Assembly (NCBI GenBank): GCA_030435675.1 | Contig: CM059624.1 | Span: 6,906,769 to 6,970,768, forward strand | DNA from: Steinernema hermaphroditum | Taxonomy: Eukaryota > Nematoda > Chromadorea > Rhabditida > Steinernematidae | Direction of reading: 5' to 3' | DNA: 64,000 bases | Part shown: one piece after another, positions 34,301 through 47,391 of the stretch | Numbering within the stretch: the first letter of the stretch is position 1 | Layout of the letters: each line of letters begins with the position of its first letter | Notes under the pieces: model-generated | The model's database searches: none | Told to the model about the DNA's origin: nothing | The model's input: only the letters and a program-made list of their open reading frames with translations | Program-made: the position numbers and the translations under genes

Positions 34301-36600
34301 AGTGTCCCTCTCCTAGCGTGAATCAGAAGCTTCTTCTGATTTGACCGCTTCGGACAATCCGTAAGGGTCGCGAAAATGAGATTTTGCGACGTTTTCGAAC
34401 CTTTTCGGAGTCGGATCCCCACGCCGAGTCAGAGTACGCCCAATCGCGGGATTCCTCTGCGGTTTCCTGTTTTTGTTTTGCCTTCTGAAGCGTCCGATCT
34501 TTGAAATCTCATTTGTAGAAATCATTTCGAGATGCGAAGGAGGCGTTTTCGCGAAACTCGATTGCGCCGCGCCTTTCAAACGCGCAATTATGTCCCCGGA
34601 GAGTGGCCGCTTTCACGTTCCGAAGTCGAGGTGCACTCCTGGACGCCGATTCAGGGAAGCCCCTTTGATCGTTTCCTGACCTCGTTAGCGAGTGAATCGC
34701 TTGGGGAGCCGCGCGAGACTAGACAAAAGCGTGGTGGTCGGCCAAAGAGTACGACTTCGGGGATCCCAAGGGTCCGATGATCGCTTATGTCACTCTCGTT
34801 TGGACCTCTTTCAGCTTTGATGAACCGCAAATGCTTCGAGTTGGAGCTAGCGCTCGAGGTGAGGAGACTGCATGAAGTAGACAGTGCTGACTCCGGACTA
34901 GAGAGCTTCTTCTCTATAGTTCAAGAGTTCCCTCAAGCGCACTTATACAAGACCTTGTTTTGAGTACGTGTTGTGGGAACCCGTTTTGAATAACGTCTGC
35001 GTTAATATTCGCGAAATTTGTTTTTATGGCCGAGGCCGACTTCCCCTCAACTGGGCCATCTTCCGAAGACGTTGTAGTGCGGTGTTCCCATGACTAAGAA
35101 GTTTTTGTGTTTTCTCGCACTTTCGTTGCAGGACCCAACTGAAAGTTCTCATCGGGGCGACGTTCCAGACGCTGTTTTCGAGGCCACTGGAGCGTGGATG
35201 TTTTCACAATACCTTCTTCAGAACGTATTTTCGTGACCGTCGCCAATGCCGTCTGAGGTCAATTGGACGAGGACAGCGCTTTCTAGCGTCTTCCTTGCAC
35301 TTCCGCTTTTGGGCTAATGAATATCATTATTTCCTTCGAAAATATAGGTGTTTAGCATAAGAGCCTCCTTCCTGTTTCGTTCGGTTCTTGTCTTCGAGAG
35401 CATTTCTAACCGCGTGCTTCCAAAAACGTCGCCTTGTAGCTTTTTCGCGATTCTCACGAAGTTTCCCATAGACCGCCAGCCTCGTTCCTTGAACCCAGAC
35501 CTGGAACTCCTAGTTTCTGCACGGATGCTTGAGAGTCTTGCGGGAGTTTTCCACAAATTACTTCAATTGTTTATGAAATGTTGCATAGTTTCTTGGGCGA
35601 CGGAATGGTATCTCGTCGTATCGTACGTCTTTTCTCCCACCGACCGTGAAACAATGCGATGGGAGAGAGTCTTTGGAATAATCCAGGTCTTAGTTAGTGC
35701 AAGTTTGTGACTGCAGAAATGATCCGCTTTTTGCTGCACTTTATTTTTAAATCTTCCAAAGATAGTCCCTATATACTGCACATCTGACATAGCTGACATC
35801 TTGTTTTCTGATCCTCTAAGCGCGAGAGGTTTCCAGCGTGTCGCACCAGAGGCTTCCCCGATGTAAGACAACTCTGAAATGATGTAATTTTGTTTTCTAA
35901 AAATTCACATAGCGATCTCGAAGTGTTGTTTCTGAGACCTTTCTATTAACCTTTCCTTTCCGTCATTTCCCAAATCAAATCACAGGGAAAGTCCCCAACA
36001 TTCAGTGTTTCGGAACCTTCACTTTTCAGAAAGTGGCTCACTGGGCTTCAAATCTTGAAGAAACCGAAAGTCACGGTGGATTGTCACCATTTTTCGTTTC
36101 ATTTACTATGTAAAGACGTCCGACTTCACGTCCAGATTTCTGCTAGTCGACAAAGTTTCGGTCATCTTTATTCGACTATCCTAAAACCTGAAAAACATTA
36201 GCTGTCCATCTAGAAAAAAAAAGAAATTTTGAATAAAACAAAGGTTATGACGGGTTTCATTTTTCTCGAAAAATGGCAACGATCACATAGAACGATTAAG
36301 CCTTTGTTGGAATGTTCGAGATCTTTGACCTTCCAATTCGAATCCGAGAGGGATTCTCAAGCAAATCAGTGACAATCCTCGATTTGTGCATGTTTCGGGC
36401 ATCTTTCTCATTAAATAACGTTGTGTTTTGACGTTTTCATTATTTCCAGTGTGTTTCACTTCCGTTTTCTGTTGCTTCTGTTTTCCCTTCATTAGTGAGT
36501 CACATATAAACGTGATTAGCTCTTGGCCTATCTCATGCGGACAATGATCGCTGAACCTACTTCTCTACCATTTGCAGCCTCCGTAATTTCTTCCTTCCAA
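28389..36600. other. Gene desert, part 2: no supported gene
   Basis: I read both strands and found no convincing exon chain, tRNA or transposon termini. Composition is mixed, with many TTTTC and poly-T tracts. Confidence 0.35.
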
Positions 36601-37160
36601 CATAGACGTAAATTGGCGCTGAACGCGCTTGTTTTGTCCCAACTTCCCGGTCCGCGTCGTCGTCCACCGCGTCCACGAACTTCCTGCATTCGCAAAGACC
36701 TCTCCCTAGAACTCCCGGCACACTCGATTAAGCCCTCAAATGGCTGTTTATTTTCGCGCCTCTCCACTAATCCCCAGCGGAACGGCGCCTTCGTCATGCG
36801 CCAAATCGAATTCCCCAATTAGCGCCCCAGCGGCGCTGACTCAGTCCCCGTCTCGGCCCCACCGAGATCACCGTCCCTCCTGGAGGACAAAAACTCGGTG
36901 ATAAACGAGTGACGCCCCCGGCGGTCCTTCGCCCGCCCCGTCCCTTCGGCGCCGTCGTTTCGCCGCCGTCGGAGACGCCGAGGACCCTCCGAAGAAGCCC
37001 CTCTCCTCCGCGGAGGCAATCCAATTCGCCTCAATTCGCCCCGAACCGGTCGATTACCCGAAATCGGCCCTTAAACGTTTCTCCGAGCGATCCCGAGTGT
37101 TCGCGCCATTCTCCGAAAAACGACTTTAAGCGTGCGGACTAAAAAGTCCGCCGCATCGAT
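36601..37160. other. GC-rich island inside the gene desert
   Basis: CpG-dense stretch, richest at 36820-37150. It contains a TGACTCA (AP-1/bZIP type) site at 36837-36843. No frame carries a recognisable protein. It could be an enhancer, a promoter or a 5' non-coding exon. Confidence 0.35.
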
Positions 37161-40100
37161 CCGCGATCGCTGTAAAGTGATCAGCGGAGCGCCTGAGTGA
37201 CGAGGTTCGCCGCTTGTTAACGCGTGCTTCTTTCTTTTATTCGCCTGCTTTCATTTGATTTCTCTCTTGGCTCTTCATCGCCTTTTTCTCGCCTCCGAGA
37301 CTACCGTAGCCCAGTGCACCGAGCAACGACAATGATGCATCTTTGAAGAGATTATGGTTTTATGGTTCAGACACAATATAAAAAAAGAAACTGAAACAAA
37401 AGAAAAGACGTTTCCGACAGTGATATAGCACGATACATCTTGGGATGCTGTCTAGATAGCGATTACTCCAAAACAATCCTCATACCATTTTCATATGCAT
37501 ATGCACAAAACATGCATCAGTGGACGTCTGTCTAGTTGAGACATTCGCTTCGAGACGCGTCATTAATTGTCCCATCTGACCCCCCAAATAGATAGTGAGC
37601 TTCGTGAAGTGACACCTTTGTCTACAGAGGTGGTTTTGAAACCTTTCTGCCTCATTTAAATCAGTCGTGCACTTTTCAGACAGTCTCGAAATTCATTTCT
37701 TGGTACATTTCGCAAAACCGTCCGAGGACATTCATTCGTAGACGTCTGTAGTATGTTTAGACGTCTGACGTTTGTAGCCGTGGCGTGCGATACACACTCC
37801 ACAAGAACGTCCTCTCAGAGGCAAACTCTGGAGGAGCAAACTTCTCGGTTTTCCAATTATTCCTTCGTGAATCCTTTCTTCCTTCTTGGCGCTGATGCGG
37901 ATTCACGTGAGTGAAAGCGAATCCAAAGTAAACATAGCGCACCTGTACCTCGGCTTTCCCCTCTTTGTTGTGCGTTTGTGGAATGTTTCCGGAGGGCGTC
38001 TAGGTGTGAACAATGGTTTCCGCTCAAAGCCATTCAGCGAAAGTCACTCTCTGGGTGCCCAGGTGCAGGCAACTTCACTTTGTTTTGGCGCTTGTTCCAC
38101 TATATGTAGGTGTCCATTTATAGGAAACCATGTTTCCCAGAGGTCCGTACTTATCACAAACTGACCGAAACCTCGTCAAAAAATGGCAAGAAGGAACTTC
38201 CGTCGGTCAGGCTGCCCTGATTGGCGCCACTTAGACTCGAAAGCAGCAAAAAAGGTTGCACTGTAAAAGGGCACTTCCAACCCAGCAAAGACGATCACAG
38301 TGGTCCTAGGGCTGCCATCTTCCGTATTTTCCCGATCATTGACAGAAGGACATTACGAAGATCCTCTGGTGATGTTTCGAAGCGGAATATCTCTCGCCTC
38401 TCGAGAGTTTCCTGAATCCCCTAAGACCCGCTAAGCCTTTGGAGGTTGTTCTTCCCGTTCCATTTCGAGATCTCATGTGACGCCAACCGTGAATCACCCT
38501 TCTTCTCTTAGATTGCATCAGGATACATCAGATCTTTTCCCCCACCACATCCGGCGCATCCTTCTTCTAGTTCCCCTTCTCTGTGGCTCTATCACCTCGG
38601 ACCAAAGAGTCCGAGTCGGACTCCACAGGAACTTTGGACCCCAATCCGACCCAATTTGGACGTCGTTAGGAGTGTTCGCGCGTAATTGTTTGTTTACCCG
38701 GCTGTCAGGAACTCCGATTTCTCCTCAATTATTCATTTTTTCGCCGGCGCCACCGTGCGTCGCTTCGGAAGGATGTGGCCCTGTTCCTCTCGGCCGAAAA
38801 CAACTTCTGAACGCATATTACAGCAGATAATGGACGACCGAAGACGATCTATTAATCTACAGGGACTCCAGTTCAAAGTCTCTCACAGCAAATCGGATTT
38901 AGGCGGTGAAGGAGGCCAGAAAAGGACTTCTTTTGTTTTCTTCTTTTGATTTACGGCCTGGCGCTACCGTAAACGACTCGATGATGCGAAGTTGTCTTCC
39001 AGGAGGCGCCTCGAAAACAAGCCGAAGTGCAGTCCTGTCCGTTCAGACGTCCGATTTCCGATGTGAGCGGCCCTAAATCCATTCGCTAAACGTTCTATAT
39101 TTGGCTCCTGCGTCCTTTTTGAACGCCGAAATTCCGCGTTTAGTCCGAATCGACGATCTCGAAAATCGAGTTCCCCAATCAAAGTCCCTCTCTCGATTGC
39201 GTCCTCGGCGCAAATCCGATTTTGCACTTGACACTCCGATGGACTGTGGCAGAAGTGTTGTGCTTCGGATGTTTTTGGTCCTCTCTGGAGCTTGCGCTAT
39301 GACGTCACCTGTTTTATCGCTTTTGGACGGCGTTATTTCATTTGTAGACGCAGTCATAACCTCATAAATAGGAAGAGGAACCTCATATGTTATAGTCTGG
39401 GAGCTTGGTCACTGACATGTTCCCTTGCCCTGGTGTTGTGGTGATAGATGGTCGGCTAATCCGGCATGAGCCGTTAACACTTTATTAGTGGATGTTTGGG
39501 GATATTCACCCGGCTTAAACTGTTTGCTGTGAAACATCGGGATTAGTAGTGTGTCTTTAAGTAGTTCTGTGGTTACCAGCCTTCCTCACTGTAGAGACGA
39601 ATGTTGACCCCTCCTTCTGCTAGCCGTCCTTTACTCTGTCACACTTTAGTCACACTACGGTCGCTAGCACGTGAATAAGTACCTGGTACTTGTCAGGGTG
39701 CGTTGTACTGCTACAAGAGATTAAAAGCTCGTGTACATCTTGACTCCTTTGTGCTTGATTCGGAGTCTGAAAGGACAACGATGGTCTTTGTGTACAGAAA
39801 ACGCCGATTCATGGCCACTGAAGTTGAGCGAAGTATCGCCCCATCCATGAGAAAGATTCCACCTGTTCAGACGTGTTCCCTCAATGTTCGGGTTCTTTGA
39901 TCCGTGGGATTCGTCTCGCATCCCTAATGAGAGCACAAATCACAAGCGCCTCAAAAGACCCCCTCCCCTCAGCCCCCCTTCCCCTCCACTCAAGGCCGCC
40001 ATGTTTTGCCTCCTTCCCTAAAAGTTCGAAGATTGCTCTGTTGCAAAGATTATTGGATCGGCGTCTAATCTAATTCTCGGAGATCGTTTCTTGCAACGTC

Positions 40101-43100
40101 CAATTGGGTGCTTTGAACGGCACCTGCTGCCGGCGAGTGTTGTGGATCTGCATGCTCCATTTCCCCGCTGACGTCTCTCCAATTAGAGGCATCCGATTCA
40201 GAGGCGCTTTGCCGTCATCATTTGTTTTTAGTTGTGGAAATATGATTAGGATCCAGCCGATCGTCGAACGGAGAACGCTGGCTAGGACTGTTCGAAGCCG
40301 TTTCAAGTCGTCCTCTGTGCTCAGATGACCCATTTGGTCTCTGCAGTCCTGTGGTGTTCTCTGTAGTACTCCACGGGGTTTTGGGTTACCTCCGTTCTTA
40401 ATGGCTCCTTTCTGGAAGGCTCCATATTCCCATTCTAAGATGGCACGTTTCGGGTGGGCCAAGGAAATGAAACACAAAACGGAGATGCACTTCGAAAGTG
40501 CAGATTCGGATCGGGGCGGATCCTCAATTTAATCTCTCGATCTGAACATCTTGATTCGTTTCCGCCGTCTCACTCCTCGGCGACCATTCCTTCCTCCCAC
40601 TACGGGGCTCGTCCTACGGTGGCCGAGGCCGATCTGTGTACCTGAAAAGCCATTCCCTAACTTGATTCCTAGGCCCGTTTCCGATCAATTTCTATCCAAT
40701 TGGGTCAAAATCAGGTTCCAGATTGCATTAAACTTGTACTTTCAAACCGAAACGGCCTTTTCGTCCCTATTTTCAGTCGTTTTTCGCGGTGTTTACCGAA
40801 TTTGTCACGTTGTCTTCGTTAGAGTTGTACTTCGTGTGGAAAGTCCAAAACCATTTGCCCACACGCAGTGCACCTGAAGAAGCCCTTTCAAGAAGGCCAC
40901 TGAATCACCATCTCCCTCAAAATAGCACCAAACTCATCCTCCCGATCAACTTGTGTCCACCATCGTGGGCACAGATTCGGTTCCGAGTCGGCTGCAAATC
41001 CGCTTTCCGCACGTCCTGAGGTGAATTTTTCATTTCGATGAATATTCGGACGAAAAATTGATGCGCGCGAGAGCGAAGATTGGGACGTCCCACGCGGGTG
41101 AGTGACCCGGCCACCGAACCAGAGCGTCTTTTTGATCGTTTGACGGCTCAATTCAAAGGCTAGCTACTCGAGCGCAACCTTTACCTTTGGCCCGAAGGTG
41201 ACCTTTCCCGTTGGGTGTCCCCCTGTGGACACGGAACTCCGGATCCAGATGCTCACTAATCGAGTCGGCGACAAACAACAGCTGCCGTCCAATTATTTAT
41301 TCCGCTTACATTTTGTGTCTCCGAACGCTTTATCTAAGGACATCTCTGATCGCTTTGTTTATTCGAATCAAAGTTCGACATCATCGCCGACGTAATGACC
41401 TTCCAATGACCTAAACAGATCATCTGTTACAGTAATCCTTTCATTGAAAAAATCGGGGATTAATTGACAAATTGTGCGCTTTGTTCTTGAAGTGGATCTA
41501 ATGGGGCGATCGCTGTCTTGGCGGCCTCGGTGTCGATAGAATCTTTACTGGGATTGATCCGTAGTCCAAGAAGCGATTCTCTGGACAAACAGGCCGTCAC
41601 AGAGCATGTAATTCCTTTGTCTTCTTCGATGTTCGGAACCTCCGAAAAAGAAAACAAATCCACGACTCCGTCGCCACTAAACAACCCAATAGTCTTCAGT
41701 CTCCGCTCTTCTGATTCAATGTCTCTGCCGATTTGTTTCTTCGGTTCAGTCAGTCTTTGAGAGTACCTTTTCCTCCGATCTCTGATGACTTCAATCTTGT
41801 TCAGTTCACTAAAGCACGAAAAGGTGTCACCTTTGTATCCACACACCCTGGTCATTTTTAGCCTCCTTGTCAGTGCCTCTCTATGCTGCAGAGGACATTC
41901 GAAGGCACCACGAATCGTCCACAAATTAAAACTAAATGCAACTCCCCCTCCTCCCAAACAAAAGCTCCCTTTCTCGACCAAATCAACATGCTCCAATCGC
42001 GCTGCCCTTAGAAGTTCGTCGCCTCCTTCAGGAGTTCGCGTGCTTCCAAACGCCCTCCTGACGCCGATTTTCGGTGTTTTTTTCCTCACAAATCGAATCT
42101 GTTTTTTGTCGCCGCCACTCGGAGTGCACTCCTGTTCAGGCAAATTAAGTCCTCGTGTGTTTACTCGGCGGGCCGAGCTCAGCTGTGGCGCTAATTTCTC
42201 AATTTGGACTCCGACGACCCTCAAGTGCGCACTTCTCGCGCCGGCGTCCAATTAGGCGCGTGACTCGGCTCGCCTGGCCCCACAAGTCAGCTCACAATCC
42301 GTTGGCGGCGATTAGCGGAGGTGATCTCGAAGGTGCATGTGTGCTCCTTTCCATTCACAGAAAGAATCATAATTTGTGTGTGTGTTTTCTTTGCAATTTT
42401 CGAGATATGACGTCGGAAGGAGGCGTTCCCACCCGCAGGGATGAGGCGACTCTGCTTCTGTGAGGGTGCAGCGATCTTTGAGTCCGTCGAGAATCTATGG
42501 AAAACAAATTGAAAGTGATTTTTAAGTACTCAGATGTCAGTGTAGACTTTGATTCCCAAAGATAGTCTATCTGATGTGATGCTGCGTCTATCTGCCTGTG
42601 TTCCTCCCGCGCCCCCTAGGGCTTCCCTTCCTTGTCACGTTGCTGCACCTCACGAGATCTCTGGTTCGAACACCTACCCTTTAAACCTATGGCATCACTG
42701 TATAGAACCTAAGTACGAAATGATTTTATATTAATATCCATGCGCGTCGAATGACCTTCGGAATAATTCAAGAAGTCAGATCTCATTTTAGGTGCTCTGC
42801 TTGTCGCGACCTCAATTTCGCGGAGTGTCGGCGACTTCGAAGTGACTCTCCAAGCGGAGATGTTTTCCATCTTGGAAATTGCGGGGATTCCCGTGTTTTC
42901 TCGCATCTATTAAAAGACGAACTTTTTTGGTTTCTCCGAAAGAATCGAACCAATTCGGTGACACGTGGATCATCTCCTATAATCGTGCCCTCCTTTTCGA
43001 AGTGCACCCCTGAACCCTGGCAGCTTCCAATCCCTCCAGTAATTGTCACCGGTCCTCTGGACGGTCATTATCCGCCTCCCCTCCGCACCTTCGAGCCGAA

Positions 43101-43259
43101 TCCGCGAACCTCCCCCCGCCCTAATCCACTTACACTTCGCGCTGTGCTGCTGCACGCAATTCCGCTTACTCCTCTGGATTTCAGAGTCCCACAGAACGCA
43201 CCGTCGTCCAACGATGGTCTAACTCCTGCCACGCCCGGGTCCCGCAGCGAAGCGACGAA
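37161..43259. other. Gene desert, part 3: upstream region of the neuropeptide receptor
   Basis: No supported gene. The palindromic cAMP-response-type element TGACGTCA lies at 39300-39307. An unusually long open frame (about 260 codons, minus, 41460-42251) has no ATG start and no recognisable domain. GC-rich sequence immediately precedes the receptor start at 43260. Confidence 0.35.
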
Positions 43260-46181
43260 ATGAGTCCCGAAGCGAACGTGACTTGCGTCGAGGTGTCGGA
43301 GGCGATTCGCGCCCAAGGAATCGACGACGTCACCAGGTTGGTTCTGTTTTCGAGTCACGCGACGTCCGCTTTAATCCTCCAAATGAGTGTTTCGAGTGTT
43401 TTCGGCGCACGCATAACGTCCAGAAGAGTTTGTTTTGGAATATTCGGGGGAATGGCGATTCACGCCGGGCCCTCTGTGATCGAGAGTCCCAAATTCCCCG
43501 TTCAGAGACCCATTTACTGCAACGTTTTTTCCCTTGAGGGGCGTCTGGAGCGTAAAATTACGGTGGAATTACGGTAATTGGAGGCCCCTTGCAACTTTTA
43601 ATTGGCCTCCTGCACCCTTGGCCCTAAAAGTGACCCTGTGGTTGTGTCGACTCAAGTGATGTCACCACTGGTGGCCCTGGGGTACCTGGTGACTCACCAG
43701 GTACCCCAGGGCCTCTTCTTGAGCACCTCACTTCGTCGGGTGATTTGCGACCCGCGGCTGTTTCCCCTCGGAATTGATCGCTTCGCCCTCCACTCCCTCG
43801 GAGTGTGTAATTGGGTAATAACACGAGCAAACAGAGGGATCGGCCCGGGACCCCAATTAAGAGTTGCACGGGAATGACAATTAGTTGCGTTGTTCCGTGC
43901 ACGAGGAACTCTTCGGGGCGCCAAAAATACGGAGGGGAATTGAAACGTCGCCTCCGGGGACTGAGGACTAGAGGACGCGCTGTTTACTATGTGCAAATGG
44001 GTCGTCCGGAGGCGCCTCTCGAAATCAGTTGTTTACGAGGCCTGGAGAGCGTTCTGAGAAGAGGCTGATAAACTGCTTGTGACCAGGGAATCCGCTCGTT
44101 TTGCCGAAAATGAGGGAGACGGAATGGGAATTTACATTTTGTGCAATTTGTTGTTTTCCTCGAGTTCCCCTTCGAGAAAATTAGATTTTTGTAGTGAAAA
44201 TGACGGTGAGGACGGAAAAGTCGCCGCGAATCCCAAGTGGAGGGGCCCTCCTTGATATGGGGTCTTATTTTTGGAAATCTCATGGAGTGGCAACTGGCTA
44301 TGTTTTGACAAAAGAAGGAACTCGAAGAGTGCAAAGATTCCGTCCGAGAGCCCCGAATCGTCTCCCCCAACGACCTTCTTCTCCGCCAGAATTGCTTCCC
44401 TGACGTCACGGCGATAACCACTCACGTAATCGTCTCCCCTGAGTGGTTATGGCTGAAGAGGAAAACGATCGGCGCTATTTCGAGGAGTTCACTGCAGAGG
44501 GGCGCCTATTTTTAGGGACTCTCCGAGGCCTCGAAAGGCGCAACTTTTGGTCTTGAACATGCCGACGAGGCATCGGAATTCAGAAGACGCTCTCGGCCTT
44601 CTCAACCCGATTTCCGACACTTTTGTGTCGTTAGGCCCGTTCCTTTGAATTCGATGAAGACGCGTTATTCCATTAACTCCGGGCTCTCGGCGACGAACCT
44701 CTTGGAACGCCACAGGCTGACATGAAAATGCCGAAATTTATGCAAATGGGATGTTTTGAATTGTAATTCTGAAGAGCGGAAGATGAGGAAATAGCGGATG
44801 TTCGGGTCCCCCGGGGGTCGTTAGGCGGCAAAAAGCGCGATGAGGGACTGGTCCCGTCACGAAATGTCAGGGGCGCCGCATTCATCACCTCTAAGCGATT
44901 CTTTTTCAGGTGGCCTCTGGTGCAGGCGATCTTCGGCCTCGTCTACGGCGTCATCTTCCTCATCGGCCTCTGCGGTAACGGCGGAATCATCGTAGCCGTC
45001 GTGCAGAACAAGAGGCTCCGCTCGGCGAGAAACATCTTCCTCTGCAACCTCATTGCCACCGACATGATCCTCTGCGTGACCGGCATCCCGGTCACCCCCA
45101 TCTACGCCCTCTCCAAGGACTGGCGCTTCGGCGCCGTCATGTGCCGACTCATGCCCCTCTCCAACTCGTGCTCCGTCTTCGTCACGAGGTGAGACCTTGG
45201 AAGTCACGAAGGGAGACACACAGGCACTGGGATAAGAGACCTTGGCACCAGGAAAACTCGACTTGCATAGGCTAACTCTCTCTGTTTCAGTTGGAGCCTA
45301 ACGGCGATCGCCGTGGACAAGTTCGTGCACATCACGAACCCGACGAGGGCGGCGGTGAGCCTGAAGATGGCGGTGTTCATCACGGTGGTCATCTGGACGA
45401 TGTGCTCCCTGGTGAACATCCCCTACCTGCTCAGCTACGAGCTCATCGACGGCTCCTACTACGTGACGGACAAGGCGACGCCCTTCTGTGGCCACTTCTG
45501 CGACGAGATCCACTGGAGCAGTGACACCCACCGGCGCCTCTACGGCTCCGCCGTCATGCTCCTCCAGTTCGTCGTGCCCATGGCGCTCATCACCTACTGC
45601 TACTCGCGCATCCTGAACAAAGTGGCCAAGGACATGATCATACACAACATGCAGTTCTCGCAGAGTCTCACCACGGCACAGCGCATCGAGGCGGTGAACC
45701 GGAAGAAGCGAGTCAACTACATCCTCATCGCCATGGTGGGCACCTTCATCGGCTGCTGGTTCCCCCTCACCGCTGTCAACCTGGCCAAGGACTTCCGCGT
45801 GGAGCCCGAGTTCATGCGGCGGCAGCCCTACTTGTGGCCCCTCATCGCCCACTCGATTGCCATGTCCACAGTCATCTGGAACCCCCTCCTCTTCTTCTGG
45901 CTCGCCCGGAAGCAGAAGGCGCAGCTCAAACTCACCAACATCCTCAACACGAGCGAGATAGTCACCTCTCTCGTCAGCCGCATCCACAGTTTCCGCACCA
46001 CCAACTCCACCAACTCCGACGAGCTCAAGTAGGCCCTCGCTACCGTACCCTCCCCTCATGTCCCCCTTGCAGACCGAAGAAGGGGAAGGGCGACGAGTTC
46101 CGACCCGTGGTGATCACAGAGAACGGCTCTTCGAAGTTCGCTCTGCACAAGAGCACTTCGCTCAGAACGAACATGCTCTGA
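43260..46181 (+). CDS. Neuropeptide F/Y-type GPCR (nematode NPR family)
   Basis: Four exons (43260-43336, 44910-45188, 45291-46028, 46073-46181) give 400 aa. The short first exon encodes an extracellular start with a glycosylation site (NVT) and splices in phase into TM1. TM1-TM2 read IFLIGLCGNGGIIVAVV and RNIFLCNLIATDMILC. TM3 ends LTAIAVDKF, with DKF in place of DRY. TM6 has FIGCWFPLTAVNLA and TM7 IWNPLLFFWL in place of NPxxY. Extracellular Cys in VMCRLM and FCGHFC can form the usual disulfide. The pattern matches invertebrate NPF / worm NPR receptors; the exact orthologue is uncertain. The cytoplasmic tail is Ser/Thr and Lys rich. The first intron is 1573 nt, by far the longest here, and holds the palindrome at 43673. 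AATAAA follows at 46299. Confidence 0.88.
43673..43713. repeat. Perfect 41-bp palindrome (20-bp arms, 1-nt centre)
   Basis: The left arm begins GGCCCTGGGGTACCTGG and the right arm is its exact reverse complement, separated by one C. The symmetry stops at position 43672/43714. It lies 337 bp into intron 1 of the neuropeptide receptor. Confidence 0.9.
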
Positions 46182-46298
46182 GACTGCGGTACCCCCACAG
46201 TACGCTCAGCGCAAGGAATCGCGGGTCGCGGCGTCGATCATCGGCCAAGACGTGTAACTATAGTGCATCGAAGGAGATTTGAACTGAGTTTTTAGCGG

Positions 46299-46304
46299 AA
46301 TAAA
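46299..46304 (+). terminator. Poly(A) signal AATAAA
   Basis: AATAAA 118 nt after the receptor stop codon. Confidence 0.65.
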
Positions 46305-47391
46305 CGTGTGAAATCTTTCTGTGTTTTCTTCGAAGCGGATTATGTAAATTGCGGGATTGTGGTGCAGAACTCTGGAAGCGAGAGATAACGAGAATCGATC
46401 GACGCGCCAGGAAGCGGGACCGGAGACGCTAATTGGAGGGCGCCTGAAACAATGGCCGATCGTTGGTGGGGGCCGCCAGAAGTCGGGGGGTGGCTGTCCT
46501 CTCCTTGGAGCCAGGGAATCGGGGGAACATCGATCGTGTACTGTAGCGGAACCTGTCTCGATGTCTCGACAGATTGTAATGCGAATGTTTACGCCAATCT
46601 GTTTTGACTTGAAACATCTCTTTAATGTGAACGAGAGAGAGCAAAGGCTGGGCCCTATGTAGGCCTCGGAATCTACGCTTGGAAACGTCACAGAAAGAAC
46701 CATTATGGGCAATTTTTCCTCGAGTGCCCTACTCTCGTGAAATGCAACAAATTCTCAATGATTCATTCTTTGAATAAATGCAACCACTGCCCCTCTTCCC
46801 TTCATAACCGGTATCAAAACGAGAAAGAGGAACTATGGTGAACCCAGGTGTGGTGGTTCCAGTTCATGGTGTTACACAACGAAGTCTTTTAAAATGAGCC
46901 ATAACAGCTCAGTCCTGTTTCCGAGTGCAAATTCTCAAAAGGTCAGGCCGAGTCCGCGTCCATGTTCCGTCCACGTGCCCACACCTCCTCGGCTGAGGGT
47001 TCTCTCACCGTTGGCCCTTCAAAACAGATTCGGACAAAAGGTCGTCGGCCGATCGCCTCTTTTTCTCACTCAAATTCCTCGCTTCCGGCCGTCTCCGCTC
47101 TGGCGATCGATCAAATATTCCAGAGAACAAATTGCGTCTGACCGAAAAATCTTTTGTAAAGCGGCGATCACCTGAGCGCCAAGGACAATTAATCGCCAAG
47201 AACAACAGTTGTCTTTGAGGACTTCTTATCCCGAGGGTTCGAGTGCCACCCGGGGATCAGTAGAGTGATCGTTTGGGGGAGCTGCCACTCCGATCAATCA
47301 CCTGTTTACCGAACGCACGCCGAAAGACGCAAAAAAAAAGAGAGAGAAAGGCGACGGGGAGAGGGGAAACCGCATTCGCGCAGTCGACGCC
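46305..47391. other. Intergenic, nothing recognised
   Basis: No coding exon or RNA gene is supported. The end of this stretch is the promoter of the Cys-rich secreted peptide gene. Confidence 0.4.

Noticed and set aside
42751..43263. 170-codon plus frame ending at the receptor start codon
   Set aside because: Its stop overlaps the receptor ATG and its content is not protein-like; it is most likely 5' flank.
46206..46712. Long minus-strand frame downstream of the neuropeptide receptor
   Set aside because: No recognisable domain, and it overlaps the 3' UTR of the receptor.
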